Source: Zarea fungicola (taxonomy: Eukaryota; Ascomycota; Sordariomycetes; Hypocreales; Cordycipitaceae). From it: a stretch of 64,000 nt of DNA. The stretch is from the NCBI GenBank assembly GCA_900169235.1, contig FWCC01000232.1, forward strand, positions 1 through 64,000. Reading direction: 5' to 3'. The position numbers and the translations under genes are program-made. Shown here in pieces: positions 12,970 to 24,927 of the stretch. Each line of letters begins with the position of its first letter. The first letter of the stretch is position 1. The notes beneath the pieces are model-generated. The model had not been told where the DNA came from, ran no database searches, and saw only the letters and a list, made by a program, of their open reading frames with translations.

Positions 12970-13941
12970 AGTACCAGGGAGTGTGACGGTGACACTCTCG
13001 TGTTTGGTTGTTTTAAACGTAGGGCAATGCTACCAGCCTTGCGGAACTGGGAGTTCCGCACCGCAACGGGCATTTTGCAAACTTGATATGCCTAAGAATA
13101 GGATGCCATTGGGCGGCACGGCCCATAGCAGTGACTTCTCGCGGCTGATCGCCCACCGTGTGCAATCATGTCCGCTCCGCCAAATATCGAGTCAATGACT
13201 TACAAGATCCCTGCTTATTGCGAGTTCTCGATAGATCTTTGTCTTATTGCGTTAGGTCCATTTAAGGGACTCCTCCTTCCAATTTGAAAGTAAACAATGT
13301 TTGGGGCTACGTGGTTCGATCCACTTGGCTAGAAGCGGGCTTATTTTGAATTCGTGGCAGCTCCGGACAACCATTCAACTACCGGCAACCAAAGCCGCCC
13401 AATGTGCTTCCTTAGCACGGCGTTCGCACTCTAGTTAGTGGCAATTATCCACAAATAATAGTACTATTTGTCTGCTTTTAATGTCCTAGGAGCGTTTCGT
13501 TAGAGTAGTGGATATACTGCCTGGAGCTTTTGCGAACCTAATAATACAACCAGAGGAGGTGGGTCTACTTGGGAATCCCTGCAATGTCAACAGAACATAC
13601 AAGGTCCCGATCATGAATACAAGGATCTTATCTCACGTTAGGTGCCCAGCAAGGAAGAGGCAACGAGTCAGTCACGTGGGTAGGACGTGTCTAACAGCAG
13701 ATCGCAGGCTAGGAGCTACCTTGCTTCAGCCAGCTATAATTCCGCAGACCTGCATAGCCGGCCGGAACATTTGTGAATACGACCCCTCTCCTCTATTAAA
13801 CCGTGCATCTCCAGCGTGGTTATAAAATAATTGTGTGCCAGTAAATGCCACTTTCAATTATATGTATACCTTGTGCCACCGCATCCAGCCCATTTTCAAA
13901 CAGACTTTCAAGCCTTCAGCAACAGGAGCACCGTCTCCACA

Positions 13942-15486
13942 ATGTTCCAGACTATGAAACCGCGTCGTGGAAACCTTGGAGAGGTTGAGTATGTCACAAA
14001 GACCGCCGAGAAGCCATTTGAAAAGAATGTACGAAAGTTCCCTGCTTGCACTGTTTGCAAACAAAAAAAAGTTGGTAACCCATTCCAGAGAGATTGATAT
14101 TTCGGGGACCTAACCTGCTTCATTAAAAGCTGAGATGCACCCCGAGCAGCCAAGGCGGCTGCAGCCAATGCCAGAAAAAGGGTATCGAGTGTTCATATCA
14201 GAATGAAGGTGTCAGAGATGCTAGCCTTTCCAAGACTACCTCTGTGCTACAACAAGACACATCTGCTACGATGCCTGCTGATTCGGTTTCCACAAATGAG
14301 GAGCGAGAACCCTCTCCTCAACATGTGCTGCATCAGGTTCACTCTGCATCGGCACAGAGTGATATGGAAGGAGAACATTTCGGAGACAACATCAACGTAT
14401 ATCCGGATACAACATCTTTCATGGTTGGCGACAACATGCCATTAGATCCGAGAACGATCGGGCTACCCGATTCTGGGGGCGTGGCTTTGGCAGATATTAT
14501 GGACTACGAGGACTCCTTCATGTTACTGGATTTGCCAAATGAAGATGGTAAGAAATCTCTCTACACATTGATATCTGCGTCCAAAGCTAATATAACAACA
14601 AGTTGATGAAGCTTCATCGAATAGTATTCCCGAAGCAATGGACGCCAGCCATAGCATACGAAGCCACGACGACTTCCAGTCACAGTTATCCGGAACGACG
14701 CCTGCGAACTCTGCAAGACTCGACGACACTGATTCAATTGATCATTTACTATTTAATAATACTCAAAAGGTGTCACATGCACCACAGAACATGATCGAAG
14801 GGGTTCCACCCCGTCTACGGGGCGTTAGTATCAGTTCAAAAACCAGAACAACATCTTCGCCGTCATGGCGCAGAGACCAACGGCATCTGCTGTCGCAAAG
14901 TGAATCGGAAGCCACATGCCCATGCATAGATCGGATACTACATGTCAACGAGATAGTACAGCTTCAGTTGGTGTCGTCGTTCAACGCTTATGATCAATCC
15001 GATGTCAATATTGATGACATTTTGCAAAAACAAAAGCAGACCCTTGGCTGCGTCGAGTCACTTCTCCGTTGCCGTCAATGTAGCTCGCGATCCGACTACG
15101 TGACGTTGGCGGCGTCGCTTTGTCGAGAAATGATGAATAGCATTGAGAGGCTCAACTGCCTAGTAATGTCACATGAATACCCCGACGCATTTCAGAGCCC
15201 TGCCCAGAGATCACGAAGCAGAGACTTCAAGAGGGCAGATCTTAGAAAGAATGACACGAAGAACATCATGGCGACTGGTAGATGGAGGCTCGACGACGAA
15301 GCCGAGGCACAGGTGTTTTGGAGTTTGATAGAAACTCGGATTGAAAAACTATATAAACTACTACAACAGCTAGAGGAGGTTGCAAAGGCAAAGCGACTCA
15401 AATGCCTGAGCATCCTCCAGGCCATTCGGGAAGGTTTACTAGAAACCCATCTCGATACGGCCCATGACCAGATGAAAATGACATAG
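13942..15486 (+). CDS. Zn2Cys6 transcription factor with AflR-like C-terminal region
   Basis: Likely pathway-specific nuclear regulator. Three exons, 13942-14070, 14130-14547 and 14603-15486, give 476 residues. The binuclear zinc cluster is complete and is split by intron 1: Cys36, 39, 46, 54, 57, 64 (spacing 2-6-7-2-6) with the typical basic run CKQKKLRC. The middle is Ser/Asp/Thr-rich and probably disordered. The C-terminal part (about 290-400) has the CxxC-containing helical pattern of the aflatoxin-regulator domain (PF08493-like), including LLRCRQC and SLCREMMNSIERL, seen in secondary-metabolite regulators such as AflR. It stands alone between the gene-poor region and the dioxygenase. Start codon chosen because it opens directly upstream of the zinc cluster and no earlier in-frame ATG is convincing. 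Confidence 0.9.
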
Positions 15487-16992
15487 AAATATTGATACTA
15501 GAATATAACTTTATTTATTATAAGTACTTTTCCTGTAATTAAACTGTGGAGGCCGCATACTCACATTTTTGGTGTTGGTTTCAAGAGAACGCTCTGGGCG
15601 TCATGATGTAGCTGCTGTGGGAGGGCAACTCCCAACTGCTACTTAAAGCACGTCGTAAAAGTATTTGGGATTCCATGTTGTGGCAAGAGAGGAAATCCGC
15701 CCTATATAATACTTGACTTGAACAAGAAACGGGAAACTCAGCAATTACGCAGTGATGTGCGTTCTCTTGCGCTACTGTCGGTTATTACCCAGCGGAGACC
15801 TGTATCTAGACATCCGAGGCTTCGTTGTTTTAGCTACTCCACCAAGTGACCGCAACATCTGACAATATTAACTGAAAAAGACGATGTTGCTAGACCTGAC
15901 GCTTATTTCTTTCAGCCAGGCCAAGGAATTGTCAGCAATGACTCGTATAGAACCCGGAGCTCTTGCCCGTCTGATGGGGTACCGTCCGTCCTGCGATCAA
16001 CTTGCCTCCTGCAGCTCTAGTTGAAACTCATTTAATCAACTATGGTAAAAGTTATTGGCGTAAATTGAGTCTTCTTCAAAGTTAAATGGAAGATGAGGAA
16101 AACGGCAGGCATATACTCACAATTTCAGGAAATATAAGTAGTCTCAACACATTGGTTGGCATAGCGTTATATGTTTAGCTCTTTTGAATGAAGCCATTAT
16201 TGATCGCAGCTACATGGTAGCTTAAAACTTAGTTAATAGGAATGAAGTATACTCTAATCTACGTCCAAGCGTATTGTGAAATGCTTTTTGTTCTCGGGTA
16301 TCACATTTTAGAGGATTCAAGTGATCAATGGATAACGATACTTGGTGAATATTAATGCTCATTAACTATAGCTTAAGAAAATTTGTCCGTTAAGCCACCT
16401 CTTGCTCATACAACTAATAATCTGTACCGCAGGCTGGATTCATGTTGATACATAGTAAGGCGTAATCAAGACCTTCCACAGTTCCTTTGGGGGGTGCTTC
16501 ATGATAGGCAACCAAACGAAGTGTATTCCACAGCCACGGTAGACCAATAATAATTAATAGCGCCAGCATAACACAATTTGGCACTCAAATATGCCCACCT
16601 CTTACTCCGTAAATGAGTTTGCCACAAGTGCTTCTATATTCACGTTCATTATAGGTGTAGTGGAGCCTACAGTTCTTAGGCGCCTGGCTAAAGTCTTACG
16701 TCCCTGGAGGTTGTCCCGGGACATTCTGGAAATCTCCTAATCTGGAAAATTAAAAAGGATTGCCTCTCTAGGCAAGGCGCAAAGTTTGACAAAGAATGTC
16801 AATCAGTTTACTAGGCATTTCACGCGTTACAATGCACAGAATAGCCCACGGACAATAAAGACAAAAACCGCTCTTTATAGCATTTTAAAAAGCCACAGTC
16901 GACGAGAAAAATTGATATAGCAGCACGCGTTTTTGCATAAATTCTCAAATCTGAATAATTTCTCTCATATTTTGACGCCATTCTGTAAAACG
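15487..16992. other. Intergenic, 1.5 kb, no gene seen
   Basis: AT-rich sequence between the regulator and the dioxygenase with no open frame worth calling. The last few hundred bases are the promoter of the dioxygenase. Confidence 0.5.
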
Positions 16993-18301
16993 ATGGGCTC
17001 TACCAATCAAAGTGTTCCTATTCCGGCTTCCACCCGTCGAAGGTTTGAAGAGTCAGGCATAGATCTTGCACGAGGCTATCCATTCCTACCGGTGGACTTT
17101 ACATACATACAAGAGGCGGTAGCCCATGGAGACAAGGCATATACCTATACCGACGCGGGTTTGAAAGCTGACCTGCAAAAGAGCGAGCTCTTTTCTGCTG
17201 CAAAGGCGGTCAACCACCTAACAAGTCATATTGGAACCGAGATTGTAGGTTTACAGCTCAAGGATCTAAACAACAAGCAAAAGGATGAACTGGCCCTTTT
17301 GATTGCCGAACGCGGCGTCGTTTTCTTCCGAGGCCAAACTCTTGCGCCGCAAGAACAGGAAGCTCTGGGGAGATACTGGGGCGACCTCTACGTATGTATC
17401 TTCTCTCTCACCTTCAACTGCCCAAGAAATTCGAGTTCTAACAGGGCCTCTATATAGCCACAAGGTCCATTTGTACCGGGATATCCAGACATCACAACAG
17501 TATGGACAGACTTCCTCGCTCAGACAGTGCGCAAGCCTAGCTACCGTAAACCGTTCCAAGGGTTTCACACGTAGGATCCCACGCCGTCCAACGGCAAGAC
17601 CCGTGCTGTCCCGTCGTCGGATTCAAACAGCTTTCTAACGAATTCATTTTTAACAGAGACATGGTGCATGAAAAACACCCACCCGGCTACACCCACCTTC
17701 ACATGGATGCAGTTCCCGAGTTCGGCGGCGATTTACTCTGGGCTAGTGGGTACGCAGCCTATTCAAAACTCTCGCCAGACTTCCGTCGTTTCATCGACGG
17801 AAAAAAGGCAGTTTTTGTGTCCAAGGAAAAGTACCTGGACTCTAACGACCCGAGTTCCGGGCGTGTGCATTCCATCTCAAGATCGCACCCTATTGTCCGC
17901 GTGCATCCTGTCACCGGATGGAAGAGTCTCTACGTTGCCTACGACTGGATTTCTCATATAGAAGGCCTAGAGAAAAAGGAGAGCGACTTGGTATTGAGTC
18001 ATTTGAAAGACGTTTATGAGAACAACCCCGATATTCAATGCCGGTTCAAGTGGACACCGGGCAGCTCGGCCATCTGGGACAATCGGTGAGTAGAATCCCC
18101 ATGGAAAAGAATTCAGTTCAAACTTGAAGTGAAATTTAACTAAAACATTTGCGATGAAGCATTACACTTCATTCTGCCAGTTGGGACTACGAAAATGCTT
18201 CGGAAAGACATGGAACGCGGGTTACCACGCGTGCTGAAGAACCATATTTTGATGAGAAGGCGACAACGAGGAGAGAAGCACTAGGATTGAGCGATGACTA
18301 A
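16993..18301 (+). CDS. TauD/TfdA-type Fe(II)/2-oxoglutarate dioxygenase
   Basis: Non-heme iron oxygenase coupling 2-oxoglutarate decarboxylation to oxidation of a substrate, presumably the diterpenoid (hydroxylation, desaturation or rearrangement). Four exons, 16993-17391, 17458-17570, 17657-18085, 18160-18301, give 360 residues, normal for fungal TauD proteins. The facial triad is His170-x-Asp172 (motif FHTDMVHE, split by intron 2) and His318 (RITLHSASWDY); Arg330/Arg334 in ERHGTR would hold the 2-oxoglutarate. FGGDLLWASGYAAYSKLSP is the conserved GGDTLW region. The ATG at 16993 fits the family N-terminus better than the in-frame ATG 60 bp upstream. Comparable dioxygenases act in fusicoccane-type diterpene pathways, which supports a tailoring role. 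Confidence 0.92.
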
Positions 18302-19492
18302 GAGACTGATAATTGGCAATAGGTTAGTAGCATCGGACACTGATTTCAGGTTATTGAGTGGTCTGTTGCATTTGAAGCTTGTTTCCTCGAGAGTTCTCTC
18401 AATTGTTCGAAAGAGCAGCACAAGTTACAGGCTTTCCGCTTTATGTGTGAAGTTTTAACATATATTTGTAGTTTATGCTTTTAACTGTTAGCTTTATAGA
18501 ACTTTGGCTCCATTGAATAGCCCAAGCAAGGCTGAGAATGATGGTTGTGTCGTTCCGAGAAGTACTTCCACATAAACACCCGAATGCGTACCAACTTCCA
18601 CTCTAGTGCAACGATGGATCTTACAAGACTCATTCTGTATTCGCTTCTACCGTGCAATGGTGCACCTTCCATTCCTACGTGGGAGACGAAGATTCTAGCT
18701 TCGCGTACCGTACCCTGTTTCACAATCACGCGCCATAACTCCAATGCAGATTCGGGTAAAAAGAAGAAAAGAAAATCTCTAGAAAGGTCCAGAGCTTTTA
18801 AATGCCCTCAAAGGCGTCGGACACGGTAAATGATTACTACGGTTGCAAGTAGCTATCGATGTTCCTCACGGTTTTGAAGTGCATCCAGCAAAAAGTCCAC
18901 ATTATGAACGCCGCGTTGATTCGAGCAGCTGTCGAAAAAAATGGAAAGCTAATATAAAGGGAATTTACGGCAGGCATGAGACTCTTTGTAGCTACCTTTA
19001 AGGACCTCAATTCTTCAATATCCGGTCAAGGCTGTGGAATAACAACGATGGGAGATCTTCTGCCGCCATCAAGCATGGCGGGCCGCTGGAGTGCTGGTGG
19101 CCGTATGGCGCCAAGTATATGCTTCCAGAGCCCAACTGAAGAAGCCGGAGTTAGCAAACCCAAACAAATGGTGTAAAGAAGCCTCACAGATGCCCAGCGC
19201 AATGACTATTTTCGTTCTGACTTGTACTTAGCACTAGCTTGCGTCTCTATAGATGTACTTCATGTGTCGACATTCTGTAGTGTAAGTAGCCAGTGGCTAC
19301 TTTGGCCCGGTCCGACCTCATCAGGAAATTCCGATCGGGACGTGATATGTCGAACGACAACCTGCAATCCCTTTCTTTTCAAACGCAGTATTCCAACATA
19401 AGCACTGAAAGTAATCAGTAAGTTTCTTTCAAATTGTAGATTTTCTTATCGCTGAGTTTATTCGAGCCGGTGCCAACACCAACAGAAGAATC
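18302..19492. other. Intergenic, 1.2 kb, promoter of P450 2
   Basis: Short open frames on both strands (for example 18976-19176) show no family features and no splice partners. A CCGATCGG palindrome lies near 19329-19338 upstream of the next P450. Confidence 0.45.
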
Positions 19493-21146
19493 ATGGAAGC
19501 GCCGCTAACGGCTCTCAATTTGAGCGTCACCGCTGGCTCTCATATTATTTCTGGCGCTACCATTATCATAGTATGTGATTTATTTTTTTGTAAAATGTAT
19601 TTCATGTAAATGTTAACCTTTTTTTTTCTTTCCTGCGCAGGCGTACTGGGCAGTAAGGGCCATTTACCACCTCTATTTCAGCCCTCTGCGGCACATCCCT
19701 GGCCCGTTTCTCAACTCCTTCTCTTGGCTTCCCTGGTATCAGTACTGGTTCTCGGGATACTTGCACCGCCGAGTATTGCAACTCCACGAACAGTATGGCC
19801 CTGTGGTTCGCATTGGCCCGTCAGAAGTCTCCTTTATTGACAAATCGGCCTGGTCAGATATTTACTCTCTGAAGCGCAGCAGACAGATCGAGCGTGATCC
19901 CAAGTCGTTCCCAGCACTGACACCCAATGGTGCCAAATTTGACCTTCTTACTTACAGCCCAACTGACCACGCCAAATATCGCAAGGTCCTTAATCCATTT
20001 TTCTCCGACAAGACAACCAAGGAGTATGAGCCCAACATTCATGAGCATGTCGACAACATGATTGGGTTGCTGTCAAATCAAGTCCAAAACGGCCAAGACA
20101 GGATCAACGTGACAAAATGGCTGCAATGGCTTACATTCGACATGGTTACTGATGTGTGCTGGGGAGAGTCTTTTGAGTGTGTGTCTAAGCGGAAAAGTCA
20201 CCCTTGTCTTGCGCTATCTATGGACATGGTATCCATGTCCTGCTTCATCGTGTTTGTCGCGTGGTGGACAGCCCTAAAAGAGTTTCTTGTCAAGATATCT
20301 GGCGTTGAAGCCTTGTTCATCAACCTCGTCCGCTCCAAGTGCGAAACCAGCACCAAGGCCGAGTCGGACAAGGCAAGCCTCTATTCCAAACTTCGCCTAG
20401 CGGGAAATCCGCTGAATCAAGACGAGTTGGATGGCAATCTGACCGCGGTGGTCATTGCCGGCAGCGAGACTACTGGCTTTGCGCTGACTGCCACGAGCTA
20501 CTATCTTGCCATGAACCCAGACTGCTTCCGAAAGGCGGCTGCTGAGGTTCGCAGCCACTTCTCATCCCCTGATGAAATAAATGACACTGCCCTGAAGCAG
20601 CTTCCCTACCTCAAAGCAACCATAAACGAAGCACTCAGAATGACACCGGCGGAACCAAATGGGTTGGCAAGGAAAGTAGTGGTTAATGGGCTGGATATTG
20701 CCGGCAATTACATTCCTAAAAACGTAAGAGCATGCCCCGTCCACGTTTGCCTTCATCGCGGATGATGTTGAAGAGAAACCATATGCTAATACCAGATATC
20801 CTTTCAGACGGCAATTTATGTCTCCCAGTTCGCGGCGAATCGCTGCTCGTCCTCTTTCCATCTTGCTGATGAGTTTCACCCAGAGCGCTGGTTGGGTGAT
20901 GCTCCATTTCAACATGACAACTTGGAAGTTGTGCAACCATTTCTCATGGGTGTCAATGTGTGCATTGGGCGTAGTCTAGCGTGGATGGAAATGCGTGTTA
21001 CGCTCGCCAAGTTGCTCTGGCATTTTGATTGGGCGATTCAAGGTAACGATGGTAACGCATTTAAGGAATCTAAGGCTTGGCATGTCTGGATAAAGAGTGA
21101 CGTTCACTTGAAGTTTCGTGAGCGGGATGTATTGTCAGCGATTTAA
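19493..21146 (+). CDS. Cytochrome P450 monooxygenase 2
   Basis: Membrane-bound P450 with the YxLYFSPLRHIPGP hinge typical of fungal CYP65/trichothecene-oxygenase-like enzymes. Three exons, 19493-19570, 19641-20723, 20808-21146, give 499 residues. N-terminal hydrophobic anchor about 13-36, split by intron 1; I-helix AGSETTG; K-helix EALR; PERW in the meander; heme loop FLMGVNVCIG with Cys439 (the usual FGxGxR is altered to LMGVN). Upstream of the glycosyltransferase on the same strand. Inferred to oxidise the diterpenoid; position unknown. Confidence 0.93.
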
Positions 21147-21695
21147 TTAAACAGTATTATGACGCCAAAAACAGGCCATTTCCTATCAGTATAGATATGT
21201 AGTGAATTCGTACTTTATCCAGCTATCAACCATCTGTCGGACAACCCTAACCCCAAAAACTGAAGTATCACGCGAGGCTCAAGCTTCAATAGGCCGTGTA
21301 CCGAACATGGGGTTAGCATCATGTAGACATGCGCATTCTTTTCTCAACACTTTCTTGTCAAAGAGCGATAATCAGCCAACTACAAATATGTTCCGTACAA
21401 GAAAAAATTGCAATTGCAATTAGGTACTTTGACTGGCGGGATCTGTAACACAGTCTGCGCCCGACGAGTAGTCCGAAAATGGAAAGGCTATTCGGAATCT
21501 GCCTAGTCAGGCAATCGCGGAATGATGTAGCAGCTGGATCACGGCATGTCGCCATGATGCACTTCCAAGGTAGTACATACTTCTCTATGCAATATTTGTT
21601 TTGATTTTGGATTGAAAGAAGCCCCCCGAAAACTCATCGTTCTGAATCTTGTCGCCGGCATAGTAGCTCAGCAACGTACCTATCACTCAACCTTC
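21147..21695. promoter_or_regulatory. Promoter region of the glycosyltransferase
   Basis: 549 bp between P450 2 and the glycosyltransferase start. It contains ATTCGGAA at 21490-21497, about 200 bp before the ATG. Confidence 0.4.
21490..21497 (+). promoter_or_regulatory. ATTCGGAA motif, candidate regulator site
   Basis: Second copy of the 8-mer shared between cluster promoters, here 199 bp upstream of the glycosyltransferase ATG. Binding is not shown. Confidence 0.25.
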
Positions 21696-23370
21696 ATGGC
21701 GCGTGCAACGGACGCCAAACGGCCAGCGGTGCTGTTCTTCACAATAAGTGACTTTGGCTTTGCCAATGTGGTACTTGCTACGGTGTATGAGCTTTTGCGT
21801 CAAAATCGAGTCGACATTCACGTTGCATCCTTTGCGCCTTTGCAACCGAGGTTAGATGCACTCGTTCAACAGGTCCAGAGTGAATTCTCTGCTTCGGCAA
21901 CACCAGAGTTGAGCGTAAATTTTCACAATATTGCAGAATTCCCAGGCTTTGCTACGTGGGCTTCAAAGGCCAACGACCGGAAAAAGGCAGACATCCCTCA
22001 TCCACCGGGCCGTAAAGGAGCAGAAAAGATTGCCACTCTAACCTTACGGTCATTGGCTTTTATGGAATCAAAGGAGTATCTGTCTTTATTTGACTGGTCG
22101 TCAGAGTTGGCAAGCACCTTGAATGCCGCGCTTGTTGTCGCCGATGCCATCCTTCTTCCTGTCCACGACATGGCCCGGACTCTGAAGCGCAAGTACGCAA
22201 TCCTCCATCCATGGATTATAGCGGATGGGTTAATACCTAGAGAGCCTTGGCTGGCCGCGTACTGGAAGTACCCTGCGTGAGTGAAAATTCGATTCATCGC
22301 GGCCCATGGTCCGCCACATGGCCACTCGCGCTAACCAATTTTTTTTTTCCAATGATTGTACAGTTTCGGAACTGGCTTTTCCTTCCCCGTACCCTTGACC
22401 AACCTGCTTGAAAATATCTACTGTTATCGCAATGCCAAAAAGTGCCGGTCACACCCTTCTGTGGTGGCGTTGAATCAAGCAAGACATGCGCACGGTATAC
22501 AAGGCGATCTGGGAAGCTTCACGCCATGGGTTGAAAAAGTTCCGATACTTACACCGATGCTGAAAGAATTGGATCTACCCATGACCATCCCCAGCAATGT
22601 GCACAACTGCGGTCCAATTCTGACGGCGTCTCCTTCGTTGGAAACCACTGATCCAGATTTGCTGGAATGGCTCACGAAGCGTCCAACTGTCCTTGTCGCT
22701 CTCGGCACGCATTTTGAAGCTTACTCGGAGACGGTTAAGGAACAGGCTCGTGGTCTGCAAATTCTGATGCAAAAGTGTCCAGATATTCAGGTACTTTGGA
22801 AGCTCAAACGAGAAGAATCATCTGAAAAGGCTGGGAACCAGAGTTTGGACGATATAATTGGTGCAGAATTAAAAAATGACAGAATCCGAATATACAGCTG
22901 GCTAAAGGCAGACCCCGTCTCCATCTTAGCCAGCGGCCATGTCATTTGCTCAGTGCATCATGGTGGTGCCAATTCATACTTTGAAGCAGCCTGGTAAGTC
23001 TTTGAACATTCCGGGGATTTTTTTTGTCATATCCACATTCTAAACTGCACACGACAGGGCCGGCGTTCCACAAGTGGTACTGTCAATGTGGTACGACACC
23101 TTTGACTTTGCCACCCGTGTTGAGCATCTCGGAATTGGTATCTATGGAAACAAAATAATAGGTAGAAACTGTGTGATGCATGAAGATGGTAAATCTGCAC
23201 CGAACCTTGTTGATGGAAACGAATTGGCCGCTGCTCTGTTGAAAGCCATAGGCACCACTCAAGATGCTAGAGCCATGAGAACCAAGGCTGCCCAGCTCTC
23301 GGAAATTTGCAGAAGGAAGACTGGTAGAGCAGAGGCCGCCAGAGTCTTGACGAGTCTTTGCTTTGAATAG
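21696..23370 (+). CDS. UDP-glycosyltransferase (GT1-like)
   Basis: Predicted UDP-sugar:acceptor glycosyltransferase, suggesting that an intermediate or the end product is a glycoside. Three exons, 21696-22276, 22364-22993 and 23058-23370, give 507 residues. The N-terminal half is an acceptor-binding Rossmann-like domain (LFFTISDFGFANVV at the start). The C-terminal half has the sugar-nucleotide signature as SVHHGGANSYFEAAW (His392-Trp404) followed by AGVPQVV and an Asp-containing WYDTFD, corresponding to the HCGxNSxxE...D segment of GT1 enzymes. The first ATG in frame with no upstream competitor is 21696; earlier in-frame codons begin only with TTG. It lies head to tail after P450 2 and converges with the Sec14-like gene. 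It might alternatively serve self-protection by masking the product. Confidence 0.88.
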
Positions 23371-23576
23371 AAATGAATTTGTATGTTAAGTCTGAGTGTC
23401 GAGATGTGCTTTACAGGAAAATTTTACACTGTAGCTGTCTAAGCAGCGTCATGAGCGAGCCACGTTCGATGACACTTGACGACCGACTTGAGCTTACAGG
23501 GGTAAAGTATAATGTGACAGGATTCCATTTGAGGATTCAAAGTTTTTTTTTTCCTCCATTGAGAGCGTACCTAGGA

Positions 23577-24927
23577 TCAAACGGACAGCTCAGTGGTTGA
23601 CTCTGTAACAGGTGCTGGCGCACAAGCAAACTCTGGCTTGTCTGCGATAACTAGCGTATTCTTTTCGGAAAGCTCAACTTCCAAGGATCTATCAATTCTA
23701 ATAAGTGTCTTGAGTTCGTGAGAACTGCCTCCCGTTCCCGTACAGACAATGATGTCGTCGCCTTGCTCATTCTTGGCGAACTTGATAGGGCCGGACGGAA
23801 GCTGTTCAACTCCTGCAAATGCTCGCAACACATCCTTCTCAACGCCTGGTACCTGCCCATGAGTAAAGTCATGCTTGCCTCCAAACTGAGCAGGGATATT
23901 ATCAATGCTTATTTCGGACAAAAGTGTTGGTAGAACGACTGCAGAGGAAACGAACGTCAGCTTTTCCGCAGTTCTGGGGTCTGTCATTCTTTTCAGAATG
24001 CCCCAAATCATTCCAAAATAGGACGGCGCATTCAATATCTAGCATCAGGTTAGAAAGTTCACTTGATTGTATCCCAAAACTGCAGCCGCATGCTTGCTTG
24101 CTTGAAACAAAGCAGTTCCTTGGGTGGGAGCGTACATATATGCGCTCTACAACTTCCGGGTAGCAAGTTGCTAGCATGGAAGTAAAATCTTGAGAAAAAT
24201 CTCGTAAGCTCCAAGATTGCCTGACTGTCATGCAGGAAATGTCAACAAGATACAAAGCATTCATTACGGGCGAGTCTTGACTTTCGGCAGCCGCAATCGC
24301 ATTGCACAACGGTATAACAAATCGAGTCATGTAGTCGCCGAAGACCAGCGCATGTTGCATCGCGGTAGAGGTATTGACGCCGGCCTTGGTAGTCGACTTG
24401 CCTCTGAGATCAGAGTACGAAGCAATTCTTTGCTGGTCTAAGCTAGCCAAATCAAAGAGACAGATGGGCCGACCACTTTTATCTCGCCGACCCGTCCAGT
24501 GAGGATACTTGATTGGCGACATTAGCCACCGCATTGTCTATATTAATTACCCCTTTAACGTGGAAGACTTACCATTGCTCGCGCTTGCTCAAAATCGTCA
24601 ATACTAATTGAATCATAGATTTTCACTGTATCTGCTGCCTCTCGTATCTTTTGGGCATCACCAAATTGCTTCACTGCCCCAGCCACGTCGAATGATCTCC
24701 CTTGCAGAAACCTTCTATATTCGAGTTAGTGGCTTAACATTGCACTTTATAAGACAGTCAAGTACGTCATACAGAAGAGTAGCTTCATCCTTGAATCCAA
24801 AATCACAATCTCCAGATTGTAGACCTTGATCCGCTGGCAGTAGACCTTGTTTTCTGCATTGCTTAACAAAGTTATCAAAAGACTCCGTCTCCGACTTCGT
24901 TAGACTTGCGCGCGACTTTAGTGTCAT
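23577..24927 (-). CDS. Sec14-like CRAL-TRIO lipid-transfer protein
   Basis: Cytosolic lipid-binding protein of the Sec14/CRAL-TRIO group. Four exons, 24927-24773, 24714-24573, 24537-24136, 24038-23577, give 386 residues. The N-terminal helical CRAL-TRIO-N part (about 30-90) contains LRFLQGRSFDV, the family hallmark (LLRFLRARKFDV in homologues). The lipid-binding domain follows, with YPEVVERIY joined across intron 3 to ILNAPSYFGMIW, exactly the conserved YPE...xxNAPxxF order. The C-terminal 120 residues resemble the beta-rich extension seen after the domain in many Sec14-like proteins. Such a protein in a terpenoid cluster could deliver a hydrophobic intermediate to ER-bound P450s; that is inference. 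It could also be a resident lipid-homeostasis gene. Confidence 0.88.

Larger units (their letters stand above)
6892..13941. other. 7 kb gene-poor stretch inside the cluster
   Basis: No open frame here shows recognisable domains or a consistent exon chain; the longest (10293-10808, 171 codons) is low-complexity in composition and starts without context. The stretch carries several short repeats listed separately and may be remains of an insertion that separated the first three cluster genes from the regulator. I cannot identify a transposase, LTR pair or tRNA. Confidence 0.45.

Noticed and set aside
13313..13323. GGTTCGATCC resembling a tRNA B box
   Set aside because: No A box, acceptor stem or anticodon arm can be formed around it on either strand.
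16933..16992. Upstream in-frame ATG for the dioxygenase
   Set aside because: The extra 20 residues are Asn/Phe-rich and unlike the family; the ATG at 16993 fits better.
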